Source: Nostoc commune NIES-4072
GTDB taxonomy: Bacteria > Cyanobacteriota > Cyanobacteriia > Cyanobacteriales > Nostocaceae
NCBI RefSeq assembly: GCF_003113895.1
Contig: NZ_BDUD01000001.1
Location: 2,331,118-2,395,117 of the forward strand
Length of the DNA stretch: 64,000 bases
Direction of reading: 5' to 3'
A program made the position numbers and the translations under genes. Below, piece after piece: positions 8,585 through 17,461 of this stretch. The number at the start of each line of letters is the position of its first letter. The stretch's first letter is position 1. The notes beneath the pieces are model-generated. The model had not been told where the DNA came from, did no database searches, and was given only the letters and a program-made list of their open reading frames with translations.

Positions 8585-9246
8585 ATAGTTATTGGTCATT
8601 GGTCATTAGTCAAGAGTTACTAGCTATTGGACAAAGGACAAATGACAAATTTGGTAGATATACTCAGCAATTTGTTCAGCATGAGCATTTTTACTTTTTA
8701 CAATTTGATACAAATATTTTTAGCCTCTAAAGTGACTTAAAAGAGGCTAAATTTGCATAAATTGGTAGATTTACATCTTGCACGTAATAAGGTAAAGCAA
8801 CTATAATTCACGCTTATTACCATCCACTCTCCAACCTCCTGAAAGTCCCAACCCTCTGAAGCTTCTTCCATATTGGGAGGAGACAGCATCTTAGTTTTTC
8901 TCAAACAAGGATAACTATGTAGGATTTAGGACAAAATTTGCTCATCTCCTCAAAGGAGATTTATGCAAAGCAAAAAGGAGTCAAGAGGTAGTTATATTTA
9001 TCCAAGACCAACAGAGAATATTTTCCGGAATATGGCTTGGCTGACTTGGGTAGTATATCACTAGGATTAGGTGCAAGATATCAAAGCAGAAAAGTTCCAC
9101 ACTTTGGATGTGGGCAATGTGTCAAACACTTGTTATCTTTCGTAATACGGAGGAACAAATGTTGGACAGATATCAGTCCAAATATCATCCAATTTGGACT
9201 TCTGTAACCGATATCACCTTTATTCTTTGTTTTTTCGGAGTTAATT
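8585..9246. other. Intergenic region upstream of nblA
   Basis: This region starts with heptamer repeats (8588-8650, TTGGTCATTGGTCATTAGTC type), then a terminator-like hairpin (8719-8751). The remaining 500 bp presumably hold the nblA promoter and a long 5' leader. I could not pick a convincing NtcA or -10 site. The base TTCGGAG lies about 10 nt before the nblA start and could serve as ribosome site. Confidence 0.6.
8719..8751 (+). terminator. Hairpin after the kinase/phosphatase operon
   Basis: TTTAGCCTCT pairs with AGAGGCTAAA (10 bp, 13-nt loop), with T-rich sequence on both sides (TATTTT before, TTTGC after). It could end transcription from the PP2C gene 135 bp upstream. Confidence 0.55.
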
Positions 9247-9444
9247 ATGAACCAACCAATGAAACTCTCCTTGGAACAGCAATTTAGCATCTGCTCATTT
9301 GCAACTCAGGTACAAAATATGAGCCACGATCAAGCTAAAGACTTTTTAGTAAAGCTCTATGAGCAAATGGTCGTGCGCGAGGCAACTTATCAAGAGCTTC
9401 TTAAGCACCAGTGGGGCTTAGATTCAGGTTCCACTATGGCATAG
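9247..9444 (+). CDS. nblA: Phycobilisome degradation protein NblA
   Basis: This 65-aa protein matches NblA strongly: LSLEQQFSICSFATQVQNMS, then HDQAKDFLVKLYEQMVVREA and YQELLKHQWG. NblA is a small helical homodimer that binds phycobiliproteins and guides them to Clp protease during nitrogen or other nutrient starvation, bleaching the cells. The length and the C-terminal LLKHQWG tail are normal. The gene stands alone with long flanking non-coding DNA, as expected for a strongly stress-induced gene. The ATG at 9247 follows a GGAG-type ribosome site. A second in-frame ATG (residue 5) is also possible. The usual position-9-to-12 sequence reads SICSF here, with a Cys where I recall Arg in many homologues. 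Confidence 0.96.
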   Translation: MNQPMKLSLEQQFSICSFATQVQNMSHDQAKDFLVKLYEQMVVREATYQELLKHQWGLDSGSTMA

Positions 9445-10085
9445 AGTCGTTCTACTGTCGCAGTGGGCGACCTCCTTCTCTTGCTTGGTTCCAAGGAGGA
9501 AAAGAGCTGGGGATGTCGGGGCGTCAACTTCGATAAACAATTCTCTAAATGTTGGACAAAAATTAAATTCCAAAAACTAACAAGGAGTAAACTTTTCGAC
9601 GATACATCTGCTAGAGTCTAAACTTACTTTAATTTTGTAGTACAAATCTACTTTTGGCTTTAGACAGACTTCCTTTTGGTTCGTCTAGTGTGAGAATTAA
9701 CCTGCGTAAATTTACAATCTCCCGGAATATATACACAGAAAGATTGAGAGAGAATTTAAATAGCCGTGATTTAGCAGCTAGTTTTTTCACTCTTTATACA
9801 TATAACTAGAACTTACATCTTTATACATATTTTGTTTATAAAAGTTTACATTCTTCCAGAAACCACTTCTTGGTTACATAGAATACATGTAATATAATTG
9901 AGGAATTCAGGAGCAAAGCCGGAGACATTTCCGTTAGCTCCGGTCAGAATCAAGACGCGACGCTCGAATACTCGCTACCGCTTTGCTATCGCGGACTCGC
10001 TTTCCGCGTCGCTATCCGCAATTTCTATCAAAATTTATTCTTAATTCTGACTTCTGACTCCTGAATTCTGTTCGAGAAATTGTTC
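9445..10085. other. Intergenic region downstream of nblA
   Basis: A stem CCTCCTT/AAGGAGG (9471-9499) just after nblA may stabilise or end its transcript; there is no T-run. A GC-rich palindromic repeat lies near 9955-10023 (CGCTACCGCTTTGCTATCGC type), followed by a TTCTGACTCCTGAATTCTG repeat related to 57038-57097. No gene was seen. Confidence 0.6.
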
Positions 10086-11639
10086 CTAGTTGGAAAGATC
10101 GTATGGAGAATCTGTATCAATACTTTGCAGTTTTAGGAGAATTTGAGGCTTAATCTTTTCATACTCACTTTTGAGTAAGCTTTTACTAATTTGCGAGTCG
10201 GCAGAAGAGATCAATGTGTTGCTCATTGCGAGCCACTCTTGCAGTCGTTGGCGTTGGGCAGAAGCGATGCTGGAATGTAGAATATGGGTACAGCGATTGG
10301 GTGTTTCTCGTGCAAAGAACAAGAGACGATAATAACCTGTCTGCTGTAGTAACCGGGCAATTTCTTGACCAAGACTGGTTTTGAGATCAAGGTAGTAAGG
10401 TAACCATTTAGCACCATGTTTGCGGTTGTAGATGACAGTAATCCATAGCAGCATGGGATGAGGAATAGAGATAAAAAGAAATTGGTTATAGCGGGTACAG
10501 AGTAAGCGCTTTTGAATTTCCTCTTGCGGTAGCATCACCCACAGAGCAGGTAAAAGCTCCCCATTGTTATTAATGGGCTGGGGAAACACAATATCGGCTA
10601 GTGGTTTATTTTGGGGCCAGGAAATGACACGAGCGATTTCATCGTTTGCCGAGGATACCCGCGAATCGCCTTTCGCCTTTTGTTCAAGCTCATTGCTGAC
10701 TCTAGTCGCAGGAACTAGCGCCTGGATGTCTTGCTTAATTTTGCGTGTATGCTCAGGCTTTTCTAGAGATGCTAAAACCTTAAGGATTTCAGTGATATTT
10801 TGGGGGCGATCGCGTGGTACTTTAGCTAGACAACTCATTACCAAATTTTCGATTTCTTTTGGTAATTCTAATCCGGGCGCAACCTCAGCAAAAGAACGTG
10901 GTTTTTGATAGTGATGTGTTTTATACCATGCTCCAAAAGAGTGAGTTGGTGGCGTCAGTGGCATTTTACCTGTGAGCATCTCAAACATCATGACGCCCAA
11001 ACTATAAATATCAGAACGATTGTCTAATTCCTTACCCTCCATCTGTTCGGGAGAAGAATAAGCCAATGTTCCCAAATAGAATTTTGTATGGTCGCCATCT
11101 GACTGTAATAATTTAGCAATACCAAAATCTAGAACCTTGACCAATTCTCCAAAACTGGGATCTTGAATCACCAGCATATTGCTTGGCTTAATATCGCGGT
11201 GAATAATTGGGCAAATATGGCCCTCAACTGGGATGCCATCATGAGCGCACTGTAACCCCAGGCTGAGTTGACGCGCCATACTCAAAAATCTTGGTAAAGG
11301 CAGCCCTTGTTTGCGAATAATATTGTTTAGGCTTTGTCCTTGTAGATATTCCATGACGTAGAAAGGGGTGTTATTGTCATCTACGCCATAGTCCATGACT
11401 CGGACAATGTGAATGCTTTTTTGCCCTAGTAAAGCACAGGTTTTTGCTTCTCGCTCAAAGCGGTCTTGCAATCGCATCTTTTCATTTTGGATTGATAGCG
11501 CCAGAAACTTAACCGCAACCGGTACACCTCCCAACAAAGTATCTTTAGCACGATAAACCCGACCCATTGCTCCAGTACCGATTAACTCCTGGAGTTGGTA
11601 GCGTTTGCTGAGTAAGCGACCAATGTTGGGGTCTGACAT
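10086..11639 (-). CDS. Hanks-type Ser/Thr protein kinase
   Basis: A 517-aa soluble kinase. The glycine loop is GTGAMGRV (21-28), the ATP lysine is in VAVKFL (K44), the catalytic loop is HRDIKPSN (D149), the metal motif is DFGIAK (D171), and the activation/P+1 segment is GTLAYSSPEQ. The kinase domain ends near residue 300. The C-terminal 200 residues have no membrane segment and no PASTA repeats, and match nothing I recognise, so this half may sense or recruit. It is canonical and probably active, unlike the membrane kinase at 3.0 kb. It stands alone on the minus strand. Confidence 0.93.
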   Translation of the reverse strand: MSDPNIGRLLSKRYQLQELIGTGAMGRVYRAKDTLLGGVPVAVKFLALSIQNEKMRLQDRFEREAKTCALLGQKSIHIVRVMDYGVDDNNTPFYVMEYLQGQSLNNIIRKQGLPLPRFLSMARQLSLGLQCAHDGIPVEGHICPIIHRDIKPSNMLVIQDPSFGELVKVLDFGIAKLLQSDGDHTKFYLGTLAYSSPEQMEGKELDNRSDIYSLGVMMFEMLTGKMPLTPPTHSFGAWYKTHHYQKPRSFAEVAPGLELPKEIENLVMSCLAKVPRDRPQNITEILKVLASLEKPEHTRKIKQDIQALVPATRVSNELEQKAKGDSRVSSANDEIARVISWPQNKPLADIVFPQPINNNGELLPALWVMLPQEEIQKRLLCTRYNQFLFISIPHPMLLWITVIYNRKHGAKWLPYYLDLKTSLGQEIARLLQQTGYYRLLFFARETPNRCTHILHSSIASAQRQRLQEWLAMSNTLISSADSQISKSLLKSEYEKIKPQILLKLQSIDTDSPYDLSN

Positions 11640-12145
11640 AGAGAATCTGAATCCAAAAGCAGGTTGTAAGTGTTTAGAAAAAAAAGTGCATTCAAACTGA
11701 ATATTTGATTATTGCGCCTATAAATGACTTTCCAGGCTGATACTGCAAGGCGGAAGTCAAAAGGAGCCATTGCGCTCTTGCGGTGCCAACTTATACCCCT
11801 ACGGGGAAGCAATCTATGCTTTTAGCATTCCCGTAGGGTAGCAATTGGCTCTCATTAAAGTCAAAAAAATTGTATTTTAAGCTCTTGCGCCATTTGGAAT
11901 GATATATTTATTCCCGCGCTTGCTGTACTAGCTTTTTTCAGTCCTCTTTTAGAAGATTGAAAGCATGATCTAGCTGTTTGCAACCGATGCGGTTATTACA
12001 ACTGGTGCAACATGTAAGATCAAACAAGTAGAAAGGGTAGATTTGTAATGACGTTTTGTACCATTTTACACTTTCATTGTGGTGTAATTTTAGTTTGCCC
12101 AATTTTGACTAAATAGATAACTCTAGGATCTACCAAAAAATTTAA

Positions 12146-12271
12146 TTAGGTAGTACCACACTCACCACAAAGTTCTAATAACTCAGTAATGAGTCTGGAG
12201 TTTTGAATATCAATAAAGTCTTCAGAGACGACATGAAGCCGTGCTGGGCAGATTTTATAAGCTCCAAACCC
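12146..12271 (-). pseudogene. Possible 3' remnant of an unknown gene
   Basis: The minus strand is open for 41 codons and ends at a stop. It reads GAYKICPARLHVVSEDFIDI, then QNSRLITELLELCGECGTT. The composition is protein-like, but there is no in-frame start and a stop lies directly upstream, so at most it is the tail of a decayed gene. No family was recognised. Confidence 0.25.
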
Positions 12272-12390
12272 TTATACCTTGTAAATAATGCTCTAGCTTA
12301 TTAGGATTTATGACTGTTGTTTTGTACGTGAATTCGACGGCTCATATAGTGTCTGCCTAATTAGGCTAGCTCAAAAGACCTCTAAGAAGT

Positions 12391-12480
12391 TTTACTACCC
12401 AAAACCGTCCCTATCCCACCGAGATAGGGACGACTTAAACTAAAATTCAAGGTAGGGAAAGGTTCGTCAGACTCAGGTTA
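12391..12480 (-). repeat. Dispersed repeat, copy 1
   Basis: Read on the minus strand this runs TAACCTGAGTCTGACGAACC, then TTTCCCTACCTTGAAT, TTTAGTTTAAGTC and a hairpin (GTCCCTATC/GATAGGGAC at 12407-12432). About two thirds of positions match 50436-50530, and its right part matches 51266-51323. Confidence 0.6.
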
Positions 12481-12676
12481 TTTCAGTAAGCAATGGCCTA
12501 CAACTAAAGTTTTGCTTAATTTAGTACTTTCCTCCTACCTCCAGCAAGGCTGTCCTCTGCGTTTATTTTGTAAGTAGGGATAATTAAAAATACTTATTAC
12601 CTTAGCAAGTTTTTGACCTTCAGGCTGATTCAGACTACGTAAGAAGGAATTATTTACTGAGACAAATATGAGACTA

Positions 12677-13690
12677 CTAATTGCTAGTTTTTCGTTCTCT
12701 CTGTATGTTATAAGAAATGTCAAAAACTGATTTATTACCCATTACATAGTATTGAATTCGACGTTCTATAATATTGTTCAATCGGGAAATAAAATCATAA
12801 AAGAAGTACGGATTTTTAGCCATTTCTGTCAATGCTTTTAACCATTTTCCTTCCTTGAGAGGCTCTACAACTTGAAGGTAAGCTAGATGTTTTTTATAGA
12901 CCGAATTATTATAAGACATAGCACGCATTAAAGCGGGATTTTTTTTCACAGCTTCTTGTTGCATGAAAGAATTACTAGCATTCAAATATTGATTTAGACG
13001 TGATAATTGGCTTTTATGTACAAGAGAGCCGGGGCGTGAGCGGTAGTAATAATAGGGTTTTGGCTCAAGGAAAAACCGTGCTCCTTTGATTAAGCATTTC
13101 ATATCAATCCAAAAATCTTGACCCATCCTGATGGCATCATCGTACTCGATGCCGTGCTTAACCAGAAATTCTCGTTTGAATAAAGGCTTACTTATACCAA
13201 GATGCAATCCTGGTTGTCCATAGACATCAGTTTCTACAAAATAAACGATATCAATTTGGAAAATTTTATCTATACTTTCTTCACTTTCTTGAATCAATGT
13301 ACTCCAAGGAGATGTTTCGCCATCGTTGATTAAATAAAGATCGTCAGCAATCATGTCTGCATTTCTTTCGTTTGCCAATGATACAAGTTTTTCCAATCTT
13401 TCAGGAGCATACCAATCATCTGAATCAAGTACAGCAATCCATTCTCCTTGGGCTGCTTTAAGGGCACGATTACGCGCAGCAGCAGCCCCAAGGTTTTGTT
13501 GATTAACTATTACTTTGATACGTGGGTCAGTAAAACTTTTAGCGACTTCTACAGTTTTATCAGTTGAAGCATCATCGACTATGATAACTTCAATATCTGT
13601 GAGCGTTTGCTCTAAGACTGACTCTATTGCCTTGGCAAGATAAGCTTCAGTATTGTAAGCAGGGATAATTACAGAGACTTTAGGATTCAT
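12677..13690 (-). CDS. Family 2 glycosyltransferase
   Basis: A 337-aa GT-A fold enzyme: VSVIIPAYNTEAYLAKAIES (5-24), the VIIVDDASTDKT nucleotide loop, and the metal-binding DSDDW (about residues 88-92). The acceptor half contains an ED-like region (RMGQDFW). There is no membrane helix. It probably transfers a sugar from a nucleotide-sugar to a cell-envelope glycan or exopolysaccharide; donor and acceptor cannot be read. It is isolated, with no sugar operon next to it, although other polysaccharide genes lie at 29-32 kb. Confidence 0.9.
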   Translation of the reverse strand: MNPKVSVIIPAYNTEAYLAKAIESVLEQTLTDIEVIIVDDASTDKTVEVAKSFTDPRIKVIVNQQNLGAAAARNRALKAAQGEWIAVLDSDDWYAPERLEKLVSLANERNADMIADDLYLINDGETSPWSTLIQESEESIDKIFQIDIVYFVETDVYGQPGLHLGISKPLFKREFLVKHGIEYDDAIRMGQDFWIDMKCLIKGARFFLEPKPYYYYRSRPGSLVHKSQLSRLNQYLNASNSFMQQEAVKKNPALMRAMSYNNSVYKKHLAYLQVVEPLKEGKWLKALTEMAKNPYFFYDFISRLNNIIERRIQYYVMGNKSVFDISYNIQRERKTSN

Positions 13691-13907
13691 GAAACTGGAC
13701 TCCAGACTACACGGTTCGGTAAAAATACTAAAAGTCTAAAGATAATTTGATAATTTCTTATTTAGTATACAACTCAGTAGGTCAGTGAGAATAAACGATA
13801 ATTCCTTGAGGTCAGGGATGAGATATCGGACTTTGAAGAAGCAGAAGCAGTAGATTGGGATTGTTTGAGCGCCAAGCTTCCAGCCTAGACGGACAGCAGC
13901 GCTACCT

Positions 13908-14354
13908 TTAGGTTGACTGACGCTCTAGGCTAACTTCCATTGTGTTAGTTAAAAAATGGCCAGCCATAATGCCACTACTGAGGTAATATTTATCTTCCGA
14001 AATTCGGTGCAGGGTTTCAAAGCCACTACGACGCTGACGATCGCCTATTACCCAGTAACGCTGCACAATTGTATCTAAACCAATCCACCCTTCACCTTCA
14101 ATCTGCCCCAAAGTATTATGCTGGAGTAAAAAAGTATACTGACGCTCTCCCTCATGCAGCCGCCCCTTGTATTGTAGAGAGATTTCTGAGCGATCGCTAC
14201 CAGGAAATATCAGTTTTGTAGCCATAGTAAACCAGTTATCTCGATTCCAAGCTACCAAGGTCATACCCTTGACACTGATTGGCATACCATTACGTTCCAA
14301 CCAATTTCCTTGCATTGTCCAGCGTCCTGGTTCCAATAAAAAAGTATGAGCCAC
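13908..14354 (-). CDS. Conserved hypothetical protein, beta-rich
   Basis: I do not recognise a named family. The 148-aa product starts MAHTFLLEPGRWTMQGNW, has alternating hydrophobic/aromatic strands throughout, no signal peptide, no membrane helix and no cysteines. The pattern (FLLEPGRW, LQYKGRLHEG, QIEGEGWIG) suggests a small beta-barrel, lipocalin-like. It lies 150 bp downstream of anmK on the same strand, but a functional link is not evident. The coding look is good: no overlapping competitor, and a clean start and stop. Confidence 0.7.
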   Translation of the reverse strand: MAHTFLLEPGRWTMQGNWLERNGMPISVKGMTLVAWNRDNWFTMATKLIFPGSDRSEISLQYKGRLHEGERQYTFLLQHNTLGQIEGEGWIGLDTIVQRYWVIGDRQRRSGFETLHRISEDKYYLSSGIMAGHFLTNTMEVSLERQST

Positions 14355-14503
14355 CTTCTATATTCCCTATTCCCTGTCTTGATCGAGTGCCGCCAAGACT
14401 ACAGTTATAGCAGTGCTAAGTTGCCTTAGCGATAGCGGGGTGTTGAGCCAGTGGAGAATGAAGAAATTTTTGATCTTGTTTATCGTTCCTGTCTCAGTAC
14501 TGA

Positions 14504-15745
14504 TTACTGACTTTGGTGAATTTCTCCCAAAAGCACTTCTTGAGGTGCCCCAGTCGCAGTAGGTAGGTTGCCAGGAATACCCAAATGTCGCCAGTAAGCT
14601 AAAACTGCAAAGGCGATCGCTTCTTTAAAATCTGCACTTAAACCAACTTCATCTGTAGTCAAGACTGGTATTGATGGTAACAACAACTCTAATCGACGTT
14701 TCAAATAAAGATTGCGACTACCACCGCCACATAATAGTACTCTTTGTGGCATTTCCGGCAAAAAAGTTCGGTAACTATGAACAATTGAAGCAGCTGTAAA
14801 TTCGGTGAGAGTTGCCAGTAACTCGGCAGCACTGAGTTGGTATGCTTGGGCATCTTTTAAACACTCATGCAGGTAAGCTACACCAAATAACTCTCGACCA
14901 GTGGATTTAGGCGGCGGCAGATGAAAATAGTCTTGGTTGAGCCATTCTTCTACCAATGGATCGCAAGGAGTACCACTCGCTGCCCAATTGCCATTTTCAT
15001 CGTAAGTTTTATCACCAGCGCTTAAATGCTCCACCGCCAGATCCAACAGACTATTTCCTGGGCCAGTATCCCAAGCGCGAATTTTTGAGAGCCAGTCACC
15101 ATGCCGAGGCGGAATATAAGCAACATTACCAATACCACCAATGTTTTGAATACACCGCCCTTCTTCAGGATGACTGAGTAAATAGGCATCTACTCTAGGC
15201 ACGAGAGGCGCACCATGACCACCAATAGCAATATCAGCAACCCGAAAGTTGCTCACCGTTGTAATGCCCGTAATATAGGTAATTAATTCACCTCGCCCTA
15301 GTTGGAGACTGTAACCTAGTAGGGAGTGAGCAGAGACGCGATTAATCGCGTCTGTACTAAGGAGTGGGGAGTTGGGAGTGGTTGTGTTTCCTATTCTCCT
15401 ATCCGCAGGTGGTCGGTGATAAACTGTTTGACCGTGGGAGCCAATGAGAGTGGCTGGCTGATGACCAATTTGAATATTTTGGGCGGCTTGGGCAAAGACT
15501 TGAGCGATCGCATCATCTATTTCTGCCAATTCTGCCATTGAGATGGCAACGCCTGCACCAACTGCCAAGATTCTTTCTCTGAGTTCGATTGGATAAGGAT
15601 ATGTTGCTCCGGCTAACAACTCAATTTTGAGATCCAATTCTGTACCGGAAATCTCTACCAACGCAGCGTCTATACCATCTACAGATGTGCCACTAATTAA
15701 ACCGATAACGCGAGTAGAGACAGCAGCTTCTTCAGTTGGATGCAT
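14504..15745 (-). CDS. anmK: Anhydro-N-acetylmuramic acid kinase
   Basis: AnmK phosphorylates and hydrolyses 1,6-anhydro-MurNAc to MurNAc-6-phosphate in peptidoglycan recycling. This 413-aa protein shows the N-terminal nucleotide motif [57 protein letters not shown] and DTGPGN, and a C-terminal LLCGGGSRN loop, so all expected blocks are present. It carries an insertion of about 25 residues (about 116-142) between [11 protein letters not shown] and LQLGRGEL. It is encoded by a palindromic repeat also found at 23.8-24.0 kb, in frame and without a stop. The fold probably tolerates it as a surface loop. Confidence 0.92.
   Translation of the reverse strand: MHPTEEAAVSTRVIGLISGTSVDGIDAALVEISGTELDLKIELLAGATYPYPIELRERILAVGAGVAISMAELAEIDDAIAQVFAQAAQNIQIGHQPATLIGSHGQTVYHRPPADRRIGNTTTPNSPLLSTDAINRVSAHSLLGYSLQLGRGELITYITGITTVSNFRVADIAIGGHGAPLVPRVDAYLLSHPEEGRCIQNIGGIGNVAYIPPRHGDWLSKIRAWDTGPGNSLLDLAVEHLSAGDKTYDENGNWAASGTPCDPLVEEWLNQDYFHLPPPKSTGRELFGVAYLHECLKDAQAYQLSAAELLATLTEFTAASIVHSYRTFLPEMPQRVLLCGGGSRNLYLKRRLELLLPSIPVLTTDEVGLSADFKEAIAFAVLAYWRHLGIPGNLPTATGAPQEVLLGEIHQSQ
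15318..15400. repeat. Palindromic repeat inserted in anmK
   Basis: The core GAGACGCGATTAATCGCGTC (15333-15352) is identical to units of the tandem array at 23836-23991, and the match extends a few bases on each side. It is flanked by GGGAGTGAG/GGAGTGGGGAGTTGGGAGTG-type low-complexity sequence. Confidence 0.9.
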
Positions 15746-16331
15746 TGATCAAGACTCTTTTGTTGCAAGAGGTAGTTTAATTCATGTTACTACCTATGTC
15801 AAAAAAGCTTAGGTGGCATAGTTGACTGGAGAAAGACAAATTGTTAGCGAAGGGTTGAGAGGCAACCGACAGCTACCCGTCAAAGAAAGTGGTATTTCTT
15901 TGAACCAGAAAGAAGAATTAAATTTATTACTTTAAATAAAAACCAAGATAATCTTGAGCGTAAGGTTGAAAAACTATTCAGCCAAGGGATATGCACAGGT
16001 TTTCAAGAAATTGGCATAACATAATGCCTCATGCCTTCTTTACCTAGAACCCTAAAAATATGAACTGCCTGCGAATCACAAAATGGCACTTTTTATAAAT
16101 AAAGTTTGTTTATAATTTACCACTGATAACTTCGTGCTTTCTACATAAAGCGATAAATATTACAGAATCTAGTATCAGTATTTTTATTTAAATTCAGTCC
16201 AATAATTTACATTGTCATCTAAGTAAAATCAAATAAAAAAAGTAGTAATCCCTCTGATGTTGGAATTTAGAACCACATCGCACAATGAGGCATGAACACG
16301 AAAGATTTTAAAAACAAGAGGGATTTGTAAA
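15746..16331. other. Intergenic region, anmK to PEP-CTERM gene
   Basis: Mostly AT-rich. A 58-codon open stretch (15848-16021, + strand, including WYFFEPERRIKFITLNKN) ends at a stop but has no start and no recognised family. The last 130 bp probably contain the promoter of the PEP-CTERM gene; AAAACAAGAGGG just before its ATG gives a good ribosome site. Confidence 0.5.
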
Positions 16332-17132
16332 ATGAAAAGTCTTTTAATTAAGTCCGCGATCGCTTCTAGTGTCGTTTTGTCTTTGGCTACTGTTACCCGT
16401 CCTGTAATGGCTACGTCTTTTACGATATCAATAGAAGACCCAACCTTACAAACTGCAAATTCCTCAAATCTTGTTAATGCTCGTGTACAAGATTTTGATG
16501 CACTAACACAAGGTTACACTGCAACAGGCTTTACATGGACTGATTCAGGAACAACTATTGGTAGCTATAAGAATACTCTGATCGAGAATGTAGACCAATA
16601 TGGTGGCGCTAATGGAACAGGCAAATATTTTGATGTAAACACGGGTAGAGGTAGTAAGGAAACAGTTTCCACCCTTAATTTGACAACCGCACAAAAGTAC
16701 TTTGGACTTTGGTGGTCTGCGGGAGACGCTAATAACGTAATGACATTTCTTTCACAAGGTAAAGTTGTACAAACTATGACCACTGCTGATGTGGTTAGTT
16801 ATATCGCCAAGCTACCAAATAAAGCCAGCTATTACAGTAATCCTAATTCGCCATACAAAGGTCAAAATTCTGGAGAACCCTATGCGTTTATCAACTTCTA
16901 TGATGTTGACGGAACTTTTGATCAGGTTCAATTCACCAATGTCGGCGGCACAGGTTTTGAATCAGATAATCACACAGTCGCTACTGACTACAAGAGTATT
17001 ACCGGTAATGTAGTTGTTAAAGCCGTTCCTGAGTCTTCTTCTGTATTAGGAGTTTTTGTGATTGGTTTTGTGGGTGCTACTTCAGTTCTGACTCGTCAAG
17101 TCAAGAAAAAGTCAGCTTTGCAATTGTTATAA
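16332..17132 (+). CDS. PEP-CTERM sorting domain protein
   Basis: A 266-aa exported protein: Sec signal peptide (MKSLLIKSAIASSVVLSLAT, cleavage near VMA-TS), a beta-rich Gly/Thr/Asn-rich middle, and a C-terminal PEP-CTERM tail at about 233-262 (VPESSS, hydrophobic helix VLGVFVIGFVGATSVL, then basic RQVKKK). Such proteins are processed by an exosortase and displayed at the surface or in exopolysaccharide. PES replaces the usual PEP. The AGAGGG site lies 10 nt upstream of the ATG. No exosortase gene is in the window. The function of the middle domain is unknown. Confidence 0.88.
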   Translation: MKSLLIKSAIASSVVLSLATVTRPVMATSFTISIEDPTLQTANSSNLVNARVQDFDALTQGYTATGFTWTDSGTTIGSYKNTLIENVDQYGGANGTGKYFDVNTGRGSKETVSTLNLTTAQKYFGLWWSAGDANNVMTFLSQGKVVQTMTTADVVSYIAKLPNKASYYSNPNSPYKGQNSGEPYAFINFYDVDGTFDQVQFTNVGGTGFESDNHTVATDYKSITGNVVVKAVPESSSVLGVFVIGFVGATSVLTRQVKKKSALQLL

Positions 17133-17461
17133 GTAGATGCCCAAGCCAGGAAGCCTCCCTTCTGACTTGGCTACAAAACTAGGCCCCACCTTCGCATAGC
17201 CTGCTTACAGCAGGATTTCAAAACTTCCGACACAATTGAATATTAAATACAAGTTAGGGCGAACTTACTTCCGGTAGGTTCGCCCTAATCCTTTGATTTC
17301 GGATTGTTATACAAATACCTTGGTAAGGGTACAATGCTTATCGGTGTCAAATTGAGCAATGAAAAATGGAATTTGCGGAATTTACGGACACATAAACAAA
17401 GCCCACTTCTAAAGAATCGATATGATAGAAAAGTAGATAAAACTTAAAAAATATTTATCGA
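17133..17461. other. Intergenic region with hairpins
   Basis: An imperfect stem at 17141-17170 (CCAAGCCAG with CTGACTTGG) follows the PEP-CTERM stop directly, and a strong stem is at 17254-17288. No gene was seen; the last 150 bp are AT-rich and may hold the promoter of the transporter gene. Confidence 0.55.
17254..17288 (+). terminator. Strong hairpin, possible terminator
   Basis: TTAGGGCGAAC pairs perfectly with GTTCGCCCTAA (11 bp, 13-nt loop), followed by TCCTTTGATTT. It could terminate the PEP-CTERM transcript, but the form also matches common cyanobacterial palindromic repeats. Confidence 0.5.

Larger units (their letters stand above)
11640..12676. other. Intergenic kilobase with palindromic repeats
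   Basis: It contains a composite palindrome at about 11765-11855 (GGAGCCATTGC with GCAATTGGCTC enclosing two CCCTACGGG hairpins), a possible minus-strand coding remnant (12146-12271) and one copy of a dispersed repeat (12391-12480). Otherwise I see no gene. Confidence 0.6.

Noticed and set aside
12535-12723. 62-aa minus-strand frame at the end of the glycosyltransferase gene
   Set aside because: It overlaps the real 3' end of the gene in another frame and has no coding features.
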